Part shown: positions 26,424 through 35,551 of the stretch, piece by piece
Position numbering within the stretch: position 1 is the stretch's first letter
How the letters are laid out: the number at the start of each line of letters is the position of its first letter
Assembly (NCBI GenBank): GCA_019695295.1
Contig: JAIBAH010000013.1
Span: forward strand, 1 to 64,000
Source: Bacteroidia bacterium
Lineage (GTDB): Bacteria; Bacteroidota; Bacteroidia; J057
Direction of reading: 5' to 3'
DNA length: 64,000 bases
Made by a program: the position numbers and the translations under genes
Notes under the pieces: model-generated
The model's database searches: none
What the model was told of the DNA's origin: nothing
What the model saw: only the letters and a program-made list of their open reading frames with translations

Positions 26424-28784
26424 ATGAAACGTTTTCTTTTATCCGCCTTGTCCTTAACCTTGCTTTTTAGTGCAGCCTTAGGGCAATCTGTTTCTCTTGA
26501 AACGGCCAAAACTGTAGCCACTAATTTTTATTTTTCAAAAGATTTTACCAAAAACGCCCGCAAAGACATCAAAATTACTGACACCCGTGTAGAAAAAACA
26601 CAGGATGAAACCCTGCTGTACATTTTCACCATGAATGAGGAAGGCTTTGTCATCGTTGCCAATGAACAAAAAGTAAAGCCTGTACTTGCATACGGAATTC
26701 AGGAAGGCGGAAGCCCGGACTCTGATAATCCGGCTTTTAATTACTGGCTGAAAAACTACAAAGACCAGATTGCAGACCTCAGAAAAAATCACCCTCAGTA
26801 TCGCGTTCCTCAGGAAGTTACTGCTCAGTGGTCTGCTTTACAGTCCGATAATTTTGACAGAGAAGCTGCAAATCAGCTTCAGAAACAAATGAATCCCAAC
26901 GGAAATATGAATACTATGACCGTATCCCCACTTCTGACAACCAACTGGGGACAGGGAAGTTCCGCCTCTCCTTCCTACAATTACTACTGTCCATCATCCG
27001 GCGGAGTAACTGCTATCACCGGTTGTGTAGCGACAGCAATGGCTCAGGTAATGCGCTACTATCAGCATCCCGCCTACGGAAACGGTTCTCAGTCATACAC
27101 TGAACCCGCCAACTATAATAATATGGGTGTAATGACCACTGCAAGCTACGGCGTACTGAGTGCTACTTTTGGTACCACCACTTATGGCTGGGCAAATATG
27201 CCGGCAACCATCAACAGCGCAAGTCCTCTCGCTCAAAGACAAGCTGTCGGACGCCTGATGTCTCATTGCGGAATCAGCGTAGAAATGGATTACAGCCCTT
27301 CTTCTTCCGGTGCCAATACCCCTGATGCTGCTGCTGCATTTGAAGATCATTTCTACTACTCCAATTCTGGTTTTTTAAGCCGCAGCGCATACACCCTTCT
27401 TTTATGGAAAACATTACTAAAATCTGCTTTGGATGGCTCAAAACCGGTACTTTACAGAGGCAGAGATAACGTGGAAAATACCGGACACGCCTGGGTTTGT
27501 GACGGATATGACGCAAATGAATACTTTCATATGAACTGGGGATGGAACGGAAGCAGCAATGGGTACTTCTCAGTGGACGACCTTACCCCCGGAAGTGGTT
27601 ACTATAACGACAGTCAGGGAGTTATAATCAACAGTCCTAAAAGCATGACACTTTCTTCCACATCAAAATCCTTCTGCTACGCTGCCGCTTCTTCTTCTGT
27701 ATCTGTAACCTGCAGTTCTGTATGGACGGTAACAGACAACGCTTCCTGGATTACTACAAGTGCAATTTCAGGGTTTGGAAACGGCTCTTTCAATATCAAC
27801 GTAACTCAAAATACTACCGGTGCACAAAGAACAGGTACTGTAACCGTAAAAGGAAATGGAGTGGTTAGAACCATTACTGTAACTCAAAAAGGTCAGGTTG
27901 CTTTCACTTCTGTATCCACTTTCTATCCCGGAACATACGGCGCAAAATACTCTTTCAGCATAACCTCTACCGGAACATTCACTGTAAGCGATAATGCTTC
28001 ATGGATTACCCTGAATACTCTTTCCGGCTCATCCGCTTCTACTTCTGTTACTTTTACTACTACTTCCAATACTACCGGAGCGGTACGTAACGGAACTATC
28101 ACCCTGACCGGTCCTTGTGGAGAAACCCGTAATATCACAATCTCTCAGTCTTACCTTACCAACTCCTGCCCTACTGTAAGCGGTGTAACCCTGACCAATG
28201 CAACCCAAACTTCTCTTACCGTGAATTATCCTGTCGCTTCCGGAGCCACTTTCTACCGTATTTATGCTAAAAAATCTACAGAAAGTGTGTGGACATGGAG
28301 AGGAAGCTGGGCCGGAACTTCTGTAAGCCTTACAGGACTCAGCGCAAACACTACCTACAACGTAAGAGTAGAAGCAGCCTGCAGCAGCACAACCACCGGA
28401 AATGTTTCTGTCATCGTATCTACCACAACGCCAAGCAGCCCGAACGTAAGAACGATGGAAGAAGACGAGCTCTATGTAGCTAACGGAGAAGGTCTTGCGG
28501 ACGACAATCAGGTAGATGTTTGGGTGAATGCAGTAGATTTCAAAGCTTATCCAAACCCTGCAAGAGACAATGTAACCCTGAGCCTGAATATTGCCGAAAG
28601 CCGGAACGTTACCTGGACAATGCTAAACCTCAATGGTCAGATTATCGCTCAACAGGCTGAAAATGCAGAAGCAGGCGAATTCAGCAGAACAATTTCTCTT
28701 GAAAATTACCCCGCAGGATTGTATATCCTTACTGTAAAAAGCGGAGACGAATTATACTCTGAAAAAATTCAGGTTGTAAAATAA
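26424..28784 (+). CDS. Streptopain-type (C10) protease, T9SS-exported
   Basis: The 786-residue preproenzyme has a signal peptide (1-20) and a propeptide-like region (about 21-130, FVIVANEQKVKPVLAYG). The C10 cysteine protease domain (about 155-410) has the catalytic Cys near residue 201 in TGCVATAMAQVMRYYQHP and the His near 355 in GHAWVCDGYD. Two BACON-like domains (about 410-590, SSVWTVTDNASWI and GTFTVSDNASWI), a fibronectin III-like domain (about 590-675) and a type A T9SS sorting domain (about 705-786, FKAYPNPARDNVTL, then LPAGLYIL-like ENYPAGLYILTV) complete it. It should be a secreted protease related to SpeB/PrtT that is activated by propeptide removal. Confidence 0.92.
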   Translation: MKRFLLSALSLTLLFSAALGQSVSLETAKTVATNFYFSKDFTKNARKDIKITDTRVEKTQDETLLYIFTMNEEGFVIVANEQKVKPVLAYGIQEGGSPDSDNPAFNYWLKNYKDQIADLRKNHPQYRVPQEVTAQWSALQSDNFDREAANQLQKQMNPNGNMNTMTVSPLLTTNWGQGSSASPSYNYYCPSSGGVTAITGCVATAMAQVMRYYQHPAYGNGSQSYTEPANYNNMGVMTTASYGVLSATFGTTTYGWANMPATINSASPLAQRQAVGRLMSHCGISVEMDYSPSSSGANTPDAAAAFEDHFYYSNSGFLSRSAYTLLLWKTLLKSALDGSKPVLYRGRDNVENTGHAWVCDGYDANEYFHMNWGWNGSSNGYFSVDDLTPGSGYYNDSQGVIINSPKSMTLSSTSKSFCYAAASSSVSVTCSSVWTVTDNASWITTSAISGFGNGSFNINVTQNTTGAQRTGTVTVKGNGVVRTITVTQKGQVAFTSVSTFYPGTYGAKYSFSITSTGTFTVSDNASWITLNTLSGSSASTSVTFTTTSNTTGAVRNGTITLTGPCGETRNITISQSYLTNSCPTVSGVTLTNATQTSLTVNYPVASGATFYRIYAKKSTESVWTWRGSWAGTSVSLTGLSANTTYNVRVEAACSSTTTGNVSVIVSTTTPSSPNVRTMEEDELYVANGEGLADDNQVDVWVNAVDFKAYPNPARDNVTLSLNIAESRNVTWTMLNLNGQIIAQQAENAEAGEFSRTISLENYPAGLYILTVKSGDELYSEKIQVVK

Positions 28785-28805
28785 AACCAAAATTCATATC
28801 CTCAG

Positions 28806-28836
28806 AAAGGGTGGCCATAAACAGGTCGCCCTTTTT
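28806..28836 (+). terminator. Terminator after protease gene
   Basis: AAAGGGTGGCC pairs over 11 positions (two G-U) with GGTCGCCCTTT, and further T follows. Confidence 0.8.
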
Positions 28837-28906
28837 GCTGTAATCAGGATTGATTTTTATCCAAAGGTTTTTACATTTGAGTTTTTCTAATCTCACTTTT
28901 TTATCG

Positions 28907-28914
28907 TAATTTTG
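28907..28914 (+). promoter_or_regulatory. Candidate -7 element TAATTTTG
   Basis: This exact TAnnTTTG match lies 42 bp before the M16 protease start. Confidence 0.5.
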
Positions 28915-28956
28915 TAAAAAGATGTTTTCATCAAAACTAAAATCAGCAAAAAAAAC

Positions 28957-30198
28957 ATGTTAAATATTCATTTTGAAACATTTACCCTCTCAAACGGGCT
29001 TAAGGTGATTGTTCATGAAGATCATTCCGTTGCCAAAGCAGTGGTAAATATTTTATACAATGTAGGGTCAAGAGACGAAGAGCCGGATAAAACCGGATTT
29101 GCCCATTTATTCGAACACCTGATGTTTGAGGGCAGTGCCAATATCCCTCATTATGACAAAGAACTCCAGAAAGCAGGCGGGGACAATAATGCATTTACCT
29201 CCTCTGATATTACCAATTATTACCTGACCTTACCTTCCAACTGCCTTGAAACTGCATTCTGGCTCGAATCTGACCGGATGCTTGAACTCGGATTTTCTCA
29301 GGAAAGGTTAGATAATCAAAAAAGTGTGGTCATTGAAGAGTTTAAACAAAGATACCTGAATCAGCCCTACGGGGACGCAATGAACCTGCTCAGGGATTTG
29401 CATTTTACGACTCACCCATACAAATGGGCTACAATCGGAAAAGAAATTTCTCATGTGGAAAACGCAACCCTGGACTATGTAAAGTCTTTTTTTTACGGAT
29501 ATTATGCCCCCAATAACGCCACGATGGTGGTAGCAGGAGACGTAAAAAAAGAAAAAGTAATGAAACTTGCAGAAAAATGGTTTGGGTCAATTCCCAGGAG
29601 AACGCTCAAAAAACATCCGATTCCCCAGGAGCCTCCACAGACGGAAGCCCGCTTCATGGAAGTGAAAAGAAATGTCCCTCATACAGGAATTTACAAGATG
29701 TTTCACGTTCCGGCTCATACCGAAAGAGCCTATTATGTAACCGATATTATTACTGATATTCTCAGCAGCGGCAAAAGCGGAAAATTATTTCAATCTCTGG
29801 TAATCGAGCAACAGATTGCCAGCAGCGTGAGTGCCTTTAGCTGGGGAATGGCAGACCCCGGAATCGTATCCATCAACGCACAATTATCCGAAGGAAAAAG
29901 TACTGAAGAATATGAAAAAGCCCTGAGAGAATCCCTTAATCAGGTGCAAAACCTTCAGCAGGACGATTTGGATATCATCAAAAACAAACTGCAATCGGCT
30001 TTCCTCATGGAAAAACTCTATGTGCTGAATAAAGCAATGGGGATTGCATTCGGAGACTTCCTCGGCGACGCTGAACTGATTAATAAAACCCCCGAAATTT
30101 ATGCGTCTATCACCTTGAAGGAAGTGAAAGAAGTAGCAGAGAAATACTTTCAGGAGAGTAATTCTTCTACTTTATATTATTTACCTGAGGGAGAGTAA
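28957..30198 (+). CDS. M16-family zinc metallopeptidase
   Basis: The 413-residue single-unit insulinase-like peptidase carries the inverted zinc motif HLFEH (His50, Glu53, His54). Glu residues in VVIEEFKQRYLNQPYG about 77 residues later provide the third ligand. The C-terminal half (peptidase_M16_C-like, NATMVVAGDVKKEKVM, then SGKLFQSLV) forms the second lobe. No signal peptide is present at the chosen start, so it looks cytoplasmic. Many Bacteroidota carry such a protein next to a catalytically degenerate partner; none is seen here. Confidence 0.9.
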   Translation: MLNIHFETFTLSNGLKVIVHEDHSVAKAVVNILYNVGSRDEEPDKTGFAHLFEHLMFEGSANIPHYDKELQKAGGDNNAFTSSDITNYYLTLPSNCLETAFWLESDRMLELGFSQERLDNQKSVVIEEFKQRYLNQPYGDAMNLLRDLHFTTHPYKWATIGKEISHVENATLDYVKSFFYGYYAPNNATMVVAGDVKKEKVMKLAEKWFGSIPRRTLKKHPIPQEPPQTEARFMEVKRNVPHTGIYKMFHVPAHTERAYYVTDIITDILSSGKSGKLFQSLVIEQQIASSVSAFSWGMADPGIVSINAQLSEGKSTEEYEKALRESLNQVQNLQQDDLDIIKNKLQSAFLMEKLYVLNKAMGIAFGDFLGDAELINKTPEIYASITLKEVKEVAEKYFQESNSSTLYYLPEGE

Positions 30199-30251
30199 AA
30201 AACATTGAAAAAATCAATAAAAGGGTAAAACCAACCCCCAAAAAACACAGA

Positions 30252-30283
30252 AAACAAGCCCCGGGATTCGGGGCTTGTTTTTT
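30252..30283. terminator. Bidirectional terminator
   Basis: AAACAAGCCCCG pairs perfectly with CGGGGCTTGTTT around a 5-nt loop, between the convergent M16 protease and rpmA genes. Confidence 0.9.
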
Positions 30284-30303
30284 ATGTAAACAAACGAAAA
30301 AAA

Positions 30304-30567
30304 TTAATTATTCACAACGTGAACAAAAGTTCTTTCTTTTGTATTTACTTTTTTTCTGGAAAAGGAAACAGTACCTTCAACCAAAGCAAAGAGGGTATGA
30401 TCTTTACCAACCCCTACGTTTTCTCCTGCATGATATAAAGTACCTCTCTGACGAATCAGGATACTACCGGCAGAAGCCGACTGACCGCCGAATAATTTCA
30501 CGCCCAGTCTCTTGCTATGAGATTCACGTCCGTTCCTTGAACTACCGACACCTTTCTTGTGAGCCAT
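30304..30567 (-). CDS. rpmA: 50S ribosomal protein L27
   Basis: The 87-residue protein shows the L27 hallmarks [36 protein letters not shown] and [10 protein letters not shown]27 lies by the peptidyl-transferase centre of the large subunit. It follows rplU at a 46-bp spacing, the usual order. It has no Firmicutes-type N-terminal extension. Confidence 0.98.
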   Translation of the reverse strand: MAHKKGVGSSRNGRESHSKRLGVKLFGGQSASAGSILIRQRGTLYHAGENVGVGKDHTLFALVEGTVSFSRKKVNTKERTFVHVVNN

Positions 30568-30613
30568 GACTTTATGATAGAATTAGTATGTGAATAGCTT
30601 AATTTAAAAAATA

Positions 30614-30922
30614 TTAACCGATTGATTCGATTTTGATTTTGGAATACTGCTGACGGTGACCGTTTTTCACAGCATATCCTTTTCTTCTTTTCTTTTTGAA
30701 AACGATGATTTTTGGACCTTTAACGTGCTCTTCCACAGTTGCTTTTACAGAAGAACCGGAAAGGAAAGGAGTTCCTACCGTTGCACCGTTATCATCTCCT
30801 TTTAATAATACTTCATCAAAAGAAAGAGTAGCTCCCGCTTCTTTATCGAGTAAATTCACATAGATGGATTTACCTTCCTCCACTTTTACCTGCCTTCCGG
30901 CAATGTTGACAATCGCAAACAT
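30614..30922 (-). CDS. rplU: 50S ribosomal protein L21
   Basis: The 102-residue protein has the L21 start MFAIVNIAGRQVKVEEG, the central TVGTPFLSGSSVKATV and the basic end KKRRKGYAVKNGHRQQY. It binds 23S rRNA. It leads the rplU-rpmA operon, with a TAATTTTG -7 element 62 bp upstream. Confidence 0.98.
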   Translation of the reverse strand: MFAIVNIAGRQVKVEEGKSIYVNLLDKEAGATLSFDEVLLKGDDNGATVGTPFLSGSSVKATVEEHVKGPKIIVFKKKRRKGYAVKNGHRQQYSKIKIESIG

Positions 30923-30984
30923 AATTTATATCAATTAAAACTGTTTAACTAAGGAATTATTTTACCTCTTAAAATTTGAGTGTG

Positions 30985-30992
30985 CAAAATTA
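30985..30992 (-). promoter_or_regulatory. Candidate -7 element TAATTTTG (rplU-rpmA)
   Basis: This exact TAnnTTTG match on the minus strand gives a leader of about 55 nt. Confidence 0.5.
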
Positions 30993-31088
30993 GACAATTA
31001 CTTTATAACCACCAAAACTTTTTATAAAGATTTATAAAAAAAACTGGTATGGCTGATTTTTTATAATCATGAGCAAATCTTTTTTCGG

Positions 31089-32420
31089 TTATTTCCTTTT
31101 TTTGATTCTGTCTATGTCGTACACAATGGAGAGTGGGATTTATATACCGTTTTAATGACTTTTCCTGCAATGGTACTGAATAGATACCTAAACCGGGCCT
31201 GACCCACAGGGTATGACCATTACCCGTAGAATAACCCAACCCGGCACTCAGTTGAAAATAAGTATAGCTTGACCACCCTCTCCATCCATATGTACCCGTC
31301 CTCGCCCGGTTTACTGAAGCAGAAAAGATTGTTTTGAAAGGACCGCTTCCTTTCAGGATATAATTGAACCTTACCCCCAAATCAAGGTTCATATTTGCAC
31401 CCGGAGAAAGACTACCGGAAGAAATCAGGTTGTACCGGAATAAATTATACGCAGTATTTACCTCCATTTGCATATTGGGATTCCTTAAATACCAGTATTT
31501 TCCTGCCCCAATCCGGGTAAAACTGAATGCAGGATAAGGAAATACGGAATATTTTACCCCACGATTTGCCCATTCGTACTGAGAATGTCCCCCAAAGCCA
31601 TATCCTGCACCCGTATAGGTATTCAGCATAGTACCTGTCCCCACTTCAAATCGCCATCCTCCTTTTACATTCGGGGGCTTTCTCTCTTTTTTGATTCTGT
31701 CTATATCGTACATGATGGTAAGATTGGGAGAAAAAATCGGAAAAGCACTATATCTTTTATCAATACCAACACCGGGTTTAATCCACAGCGTGTGATTATG
31801 CCGGGTCATATACCCCAACCCAATACCAAAATGATAAAAAGTAGTGAACATTCCTGTTTTTAATCCAATCCCCCTCTGAGCCGAGGCTGATAGTATTGCC
31901 TTAAATCTGGTATTCAATTTTATCTGATAATTTAACCGAAGACCAAGCTCCTGTGTCTCAAATTTACCGGGAAGTGTAGTACCGGTATAATAAAAATTGC
32001 TCCCTGCTGACGCCAGTACATATACCGGTATCTGAGCGAGCGATAGCCATAATTCACCTCCAGTTGAAAGTTGCTTCTCCATAAATTCCAGTATTTCCCA
32101 ATCCGAAAACCTGAGACACTAAAATCAGGATAAGGAAAGACAGTACCTGAAAACCCGTATTTCTCCCATTCCGCTTTAGTTTGTCCATGGAAGCCCTGAC
32201 CAGCTTTATCATAGGTATTCAGTACAATCCCGCTTCCTCCTTCAAAACGCCAGCCTCCTTTTTGAGCATAACCACAGAACAAGCCAGCAACCCAAAAGAG
32301 CACTAAAGTGACTGTTTTTTGGGTAATCAGGGGAAAACGCCAAACAGCACAAAAAAGAAAGAAGTGTCTTAATAGCCTGGCTTTAGTAAATAGAAGTATC
32401 CTTTTTCTCATTTTTTTCAT
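31089..32420 (-). pseudogene. Tandem-duplicated outer-membrane protein, two frameshifts
   Basis: Two overlapping frames (31932-32420 and 31003-32082) together make one protein. It has a signal peptide ending GYAQ, then a ~190-residue unit (KGGWRFEGGSGIVLNTY, VFPYPDFS, GKYWNLWRSNFQLEVNYGY, HTLWIKPGVG, MYDIDRIKKERK). A second copy follows in frame (KGGWRFEVGTGTMLNTY, VFPYPAFS, GKYWYLRNPNMQMEVN, HTLWVRPGLG). The first break is near 32017-32025 in an AT dinucleotide run, where about 2 bp appear inserted. The second is near 31127-31134 in a GA run, where about 2 bp appear lost; past it another frame reads YDIDRIKKRK and a stop at 31089. The beta-strand-rich, Tyr/Gly-rich make-up suggests an outer-membrane barrel. 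Sequencing error or phase variation are alternatives to decay. Confidence 0.72.
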
Positions 32421-32786
32421 AATTTTATTCGGTGAAAACCGGTTTTCTCTTACCGGGCAAAAACGGGAGATTTGAGTTTTTCAACATCCGTCAATCGTGT
32501 TTTTCGGCGGGTATTCGCATGAATTCCTTATTATTTTGATAAGGCTGACTTTATTTTCACACAACTCAACACCGGAAAAACTATTTTTTAAAACGCTTTT
32601 TTATTGCTGCCGGTTGCCATAATCCCTAATAATGATTCTACTCATACAAAGCCACAAACAAACCTTTTCTCAGCCGTTCCTCTTTCAAAACAGCGATTGA
32701 TAAAAAACAGAAAAAATATCCGGATTTTTGTTTTTTCGGAGAGTCCTTGTATCTTTGAATAAAAAATCTGAAAAACGGAAACAAAT
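32421..32786. other. Divergent intergenic region with one -7 element
   Basis: No gene or RNA is visible in these 366 bp. At 32750-32757 the plus strand has TATCTTTG with TTTTTG about 19 bp upstream, the best -33/-7 pair in the window, 30 bp before the next start. No clear promoter is seen for the broken gene on the other side. Confidence 0.6.
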
Positions 32787-33326
32787 ATGAGTAACGACTT
32801 AACAATTGGAACGAGGGTAAAGCACCCGGCTTACGGTAACGGAATCATTCTGGACAATGCAATGGAAAAAGCCTATTGTGTTGTATTCAAAAATCACGGG
32901 GAAAAATTCATTGAAAAAAACTATGAAGAACTGGAAATCATAGAATTGGCGCCGGTGGCGGATAACCGCATTTCCATTGCAGAATTTGAGAAAGTGCTGC
33001 TTAAGACGCTCAGAAAATGGGCGGACGTAACAGAAATAGTAAAAATCGCTGATAAATGGAAGGGAGGCTCTATGATTTTTCAGCCGGCAAACAAGGAACT
33101 CAAGCCGAAAGAGATTCCTATGGAAACCTTTTTCCATAAAATCACTATGATCCGGGACAGGCTGAGAGTGCTTGAGCAACAAATCAACAGTCACAAAGGC
33201 CTTTCAGAAGAAGATAAAATCAACTTACAGCAGTATATCACCCGTAGCTACGGCTCCCTGACCACTTTCAATGTCTTGTTTAAAAATCCGGAAGAAGGGT
33301 TCAAAGGCGAAGGCGGTAAAGAGTAA
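32787..33326 (+). CDS. Conserved protein with Tudor-like N-terminal domain
   Basis: The 179-residue protein begins with a small SH3/Tudor-like unit (about 5-50: IGTRVKHPAYGNGIILDN, YCVVFKNHGEKFI). It resembles the C-terminal Tudor domain of PcrA/UvrD helicases. The rest (about 60-179) is helical with a charged pattern (IRDRLRVLEQQINSHKGLSEED). No catalytic motif is seen and the protein lacks a signal peptide. The resemblance suggests a protein- or RNA polymerase-binding adaptor, but this is inference. It is monocistronic, with a strong promoter and terminator. Confidence 0.8.
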   Translation: MSNDLTIGTRVKHPAYGNGIILDNAMEKAYCVVFKNHGEKFIEKNYEELEIIELAPVADNRISIAEFEKVLLKTLRKWADVTEIVKIADKWKGGSMIFQPANKELKPKEIPMETFFHKITMIRDRLRVLEQQINSHKGLSEEDKINLQQYITRSYGSLTTFNVLFKNPEEGFKGEGGKE

Positions 33327-33330
33327 TGAA

Positions 33331-33364
33331 AATTCCCCTGTGACCGAAAAATCACAGGGGAATT
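33331..33364. terminator. Bidirectional terminator
   Basis: AATTCCCCTGTGA pairs perfectly with TCACAGGGGAATT around an 8-nt loop, between convergent genes. Confidence 0.88.
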
Positions 33365-33397
33365 GTATATGGTATAACTTCAGAAAGTGGCTGTAAT

Positions 33398-34090
33398 TCA
33401 GCGGTTTTCTATAGGAGCACTCTCTTCTTTTGGGGGTTTAAATTCTACAATATCCCTTATGATAATAGCATCTGAAAAGGATGCGATTCTTTTAACCTCC
33501 TTCAGAAAAGATTCTGCGTCTCCCTTTGTATAAAAATCGCCCACTCTTACGCGGTAAGTAGGTTCTACAAAAACGAGATAGCGTGGAATATTGGGGAAAT
33601 TGGAAGCAAACTGATTTTTCAGTCGGTTTGCCTGATCTCTTTCCTGTCCGTTAAAGAGCTGAATCCGGTAGCCCCTGACCTTGGTTGGATATTTGATTAC
33701 CGGTGCTACATAACGAGTAGGAGTATCAGTAACAGTTACAACCTGCTCCTGCGGAAGATTATGTTTGGACGAAAGGGTATATAATGCAGGATTGGCATCA
33801 ATATAGCTCTTATTGCCTGTAACAAAATATTTCTCCACCTTACGGTAACGGTTGATTGTATCCGCAGGGTTAAAAGGAGGCTGTTTCTCTTCTATCATTA
33901 CCGGCTTATTAAACTGAGTATGCTTTCTGAAAGGAGAAAGATTTTCCGGTTCGTATTTCTGATAAGCCCCCTTTTGATTGTTTTTAACAGCAGGAGGTCT
34001 TTTGGATGAAAGAGTAGTCTGCCCGAGACTAATCGTTCCAATGCAAAAATATATTACAGACAAGAAAAAGCAAAGTATTTTTTTATTCAT
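33398..34090 (-). CDS. SPOR-domain protein, paralog 1
   Basis: The 230-residue exported protein has a signal peptide (about 1-23, ending SLGQ). Its middle has the shared pattern EKYFVTGNKSYIDANPALYTLSSKHN (~residues 85-110). The C-terminal SPOR domain (about 140-215) holds VRGYRIQLFNGQERDQANRLK, then YRVRVGDFYTKGDAESFL. SPOR domains bind septal peptidoglycan stripped of stem peptides. The upstream gene on the same strand is a clear paralog. It may act in division or wall remodelling; the N-terminal part is of unknown role. A TATTTTTG -7 element lies 50 bp upstream. Confidence 0.86.
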   Translation of the reverse strand: MNKKILCFFLSVIYFCIGTISLGQTTLSSKRPPAVKNNQKGAYQKYEPENLSPFRKHTQFNKPVMIEEKQPPFNPADTINRYRKVEKYFVTGNKSYIDANPALYTLSSKHNLPQEQVVTVTDTPTRYVAPVIKYPTKVRGYRIQLFNGQERDQANRLKNQFASNFPNIPRYLVFVEPTYRVRVGDFYTKGDAESFLKEVKRIASFSDAIIIRDIVEFKPPKEESAPIENR

Positions 34091-34139
34091 ACAATTAATA
34101 ATGTATCCGGGATAAATTACAAGAAAAATAACTCAACCG

Positions 34140-34147
34140 CAAAAATA
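34140..34147 (-). promoter_or_regulatory. Candidate -7 element TATTTTTG (SPOR paralog 1)
   Basis: This exact TAnnTTTG match lies in the 112-bp gap between the two SPOR genes, so the downstream gene may have its own promoter. Confidence 0.45.
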
Positions 34148-34202
34148 AAGAATCTTTGATGAAATCCTTCGTTTTTAAATTGAATATTTTGGAAAAACCA
34201 CA

Positions 34203-34802
34203 TTATTTCCCTGAGGGACTTACGGAAAGGGGCCTTAATTTCGGAATTACCACGTCATCCTCTCTCACGACAAACGCGCCGAGAAAACCTGCTGAACGGG
34301 CTTTTTTGCTGAACTCTTCCGCATCGGCACGGGTGATAAAGTTGCCTGCCCGGATACGGTAAGAAGGCTCCTGAAATTTCATATAGCAATCTACACCGGG
34401 AAATTTGGTCAGGAAAGAGCCTTTGGCGTTATTGGCCGCTTCTCTTTCTATCCCAATAAATACCTGTACCCTGTATCCCTGCATCGTTTTGGTTCGATTC
34501 ACGATTTCTTTATGCTTCTCAATAAAAACCGCAAGAGAAGGGCTTTTTTCAATATAAAATTTATTTCCTCCCGTAAAATAAGGGGAAACTTTCTGCCATT
34601 TATCTACCGGAACGGGGTCATCAACCGGAGGAAGTACTACCGGCATTTCGAAGGTATTGCCTCTCTGACGAAACACTGTAACGTCTTCCGTCTCATATTT
34701 TGCGTACTCCGCCTTATCCGATTTTCCGTCTTCAGGCTGCGCAAATGCAAAACTCAGCCCTGTCATTAAACAAAAAAGAAAAACAAAATAACTCTTACTC
34801 AT
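34203..34802 (-). CDS. SPOR-domain protein, paralog 2
   Basis: The 199-residue exported protein has a signal peptide (about 1-21, SFAFAQ). The motif VSPYFTGGNKFYIEKSPSLAVFIEKHKE (~residues 70-95) parallels the one in the neighbouring paralog. The SPOR domain (about 110-185) shows MQGYRVQVFIGIEREAAN and YRIRAGNFITRADAEEF. The two genes share order, length and internal motifs and arose by tandem duplication. The N-terminal segment is shorter here. Likely periplasmic and septal. Confidence 0.86.
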   Translation of the reverse strand: MSKSYFVFLFCLMTGLSFAFAQPEDGKSDKAEYAKYETEDVTVFRQRGNTFEMPVVLPPVDDPVPVDKWQKVSPYFTGGNKFYIEKSPSLAVFIEKHKEIVNRTKTMQGYRVQVFIGIEREAANNAKGSFLTKFPGVDCYMKFQEPSYRIRAGNFITRADAEEFSKKARSAGFLGAFVVREDDVVIPKLRPLSVSPSGK

Positions 34803-34868
34803 TTTATTTTAATCTATCAGTAAATTTTTTCTATTAACACTCCCGTATCATTTCTGTATTTGAATCTA

Positions 34869-34876
34869 CAAATATA
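34869..34876 (-). promoter_or_regulatory. Candidate -7 element TATATTTG (SPOR paralog 2)
   Basis: This exact TAnnTTTG match lies 67 bp before the start of the gene at 34203-34802, just past the deoC stop. Confidence 0.45.
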
Positions 34877-34882
34877 ATGAAA

Positions 34883-35551
34883 TTACTCCGGTTTTTCCAC
34901 AGATTTTTTTAAGTTTCCGGAAGTACCAATCCGGCTTACCCCATAATTTTTGATAAAATCCATCGCTTCTTCGTGTGTTCTGACCCCACCGGAAACCTTG
35001 ATACTGATTTTTTCGTGGAGGACTTCCCGCAATAAACGTACTTTTTCTTTTTGGGTTACGATACTGATTCCGGTAAATCCTGTGGATGTTTTAACGAAAT
35101 CCGGCGAGATTTCATTGCATATAGCACAGATTTTCTGAATTTCTGCTTCACTGAGCAAAGTAACTTCAATGATAATCTTGCTCACTATTCCCATCTGCCT
35201 GCATAAAAAACAGAAAGTCCGGATTTCTGAAGCCACTGCGTCCCATTTTTGGTTCCTTAAATTGGTCAGGTTAATGACCATATCGAGCTCATCCGCTCCG
35301 TCCTTTATCAATGTACGGGCTTCCTGAATTTTGAGTGCCGGGTCAGAGTAGCCCAACGGAAAACCCACTACTGAACAAATTGCCACGGTAGAATGCTTCA
35401 GAAGAGCAATTGCTGTTTTTACATAAAAAGGTGGCACACAAACTGCAAAAAAACCTTCCTGAACTGCAACCGCACAGAGTCCTGTTATCTCATCCGCTGA
35501 AGTATCCGGCCTCAGAATCGTATAATCAATATAATCCTCTATGGCAATCAT
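34883..35551 (-). CDS. deoC: Deoxyribose-phosphate aldolase
   Basis: The 222-residue class I aldolase splits 2-deoxyribose-5-phosphate into glyceraldehyde-3-phosphate and acetaldehyde in deoxynucleoside salvage. The Schiff-base lysine is Lys154 in DFVKTSTGF; Asp90 (ADELDMVINL) and Lys185 (IKVSGGVRT) complete the active site. The start overlaps the purC stop by 4 bp, so translation is probably coupled. Confidence 0.95.
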   Translation of the reverse strand: MIAIEDYIDYTILRPDTSADEITGLCAVAVQEGFFAVCVPPFYVKTAIALLKHSTVAICSVVGFPLGYSDPALKIQEARTLIKDGADELDMVINLTNLRNQKWDAVASEIRTFCFLCRQMGIVSKIIIEVTLLSEAEIQKICAICNEISPDFVKTSTGFTGISIVTQKEKVRLLREVLHEKISIKVSGGVRTHEEAMDFIKNYGVSRIGTSGNLKKSVEKPE

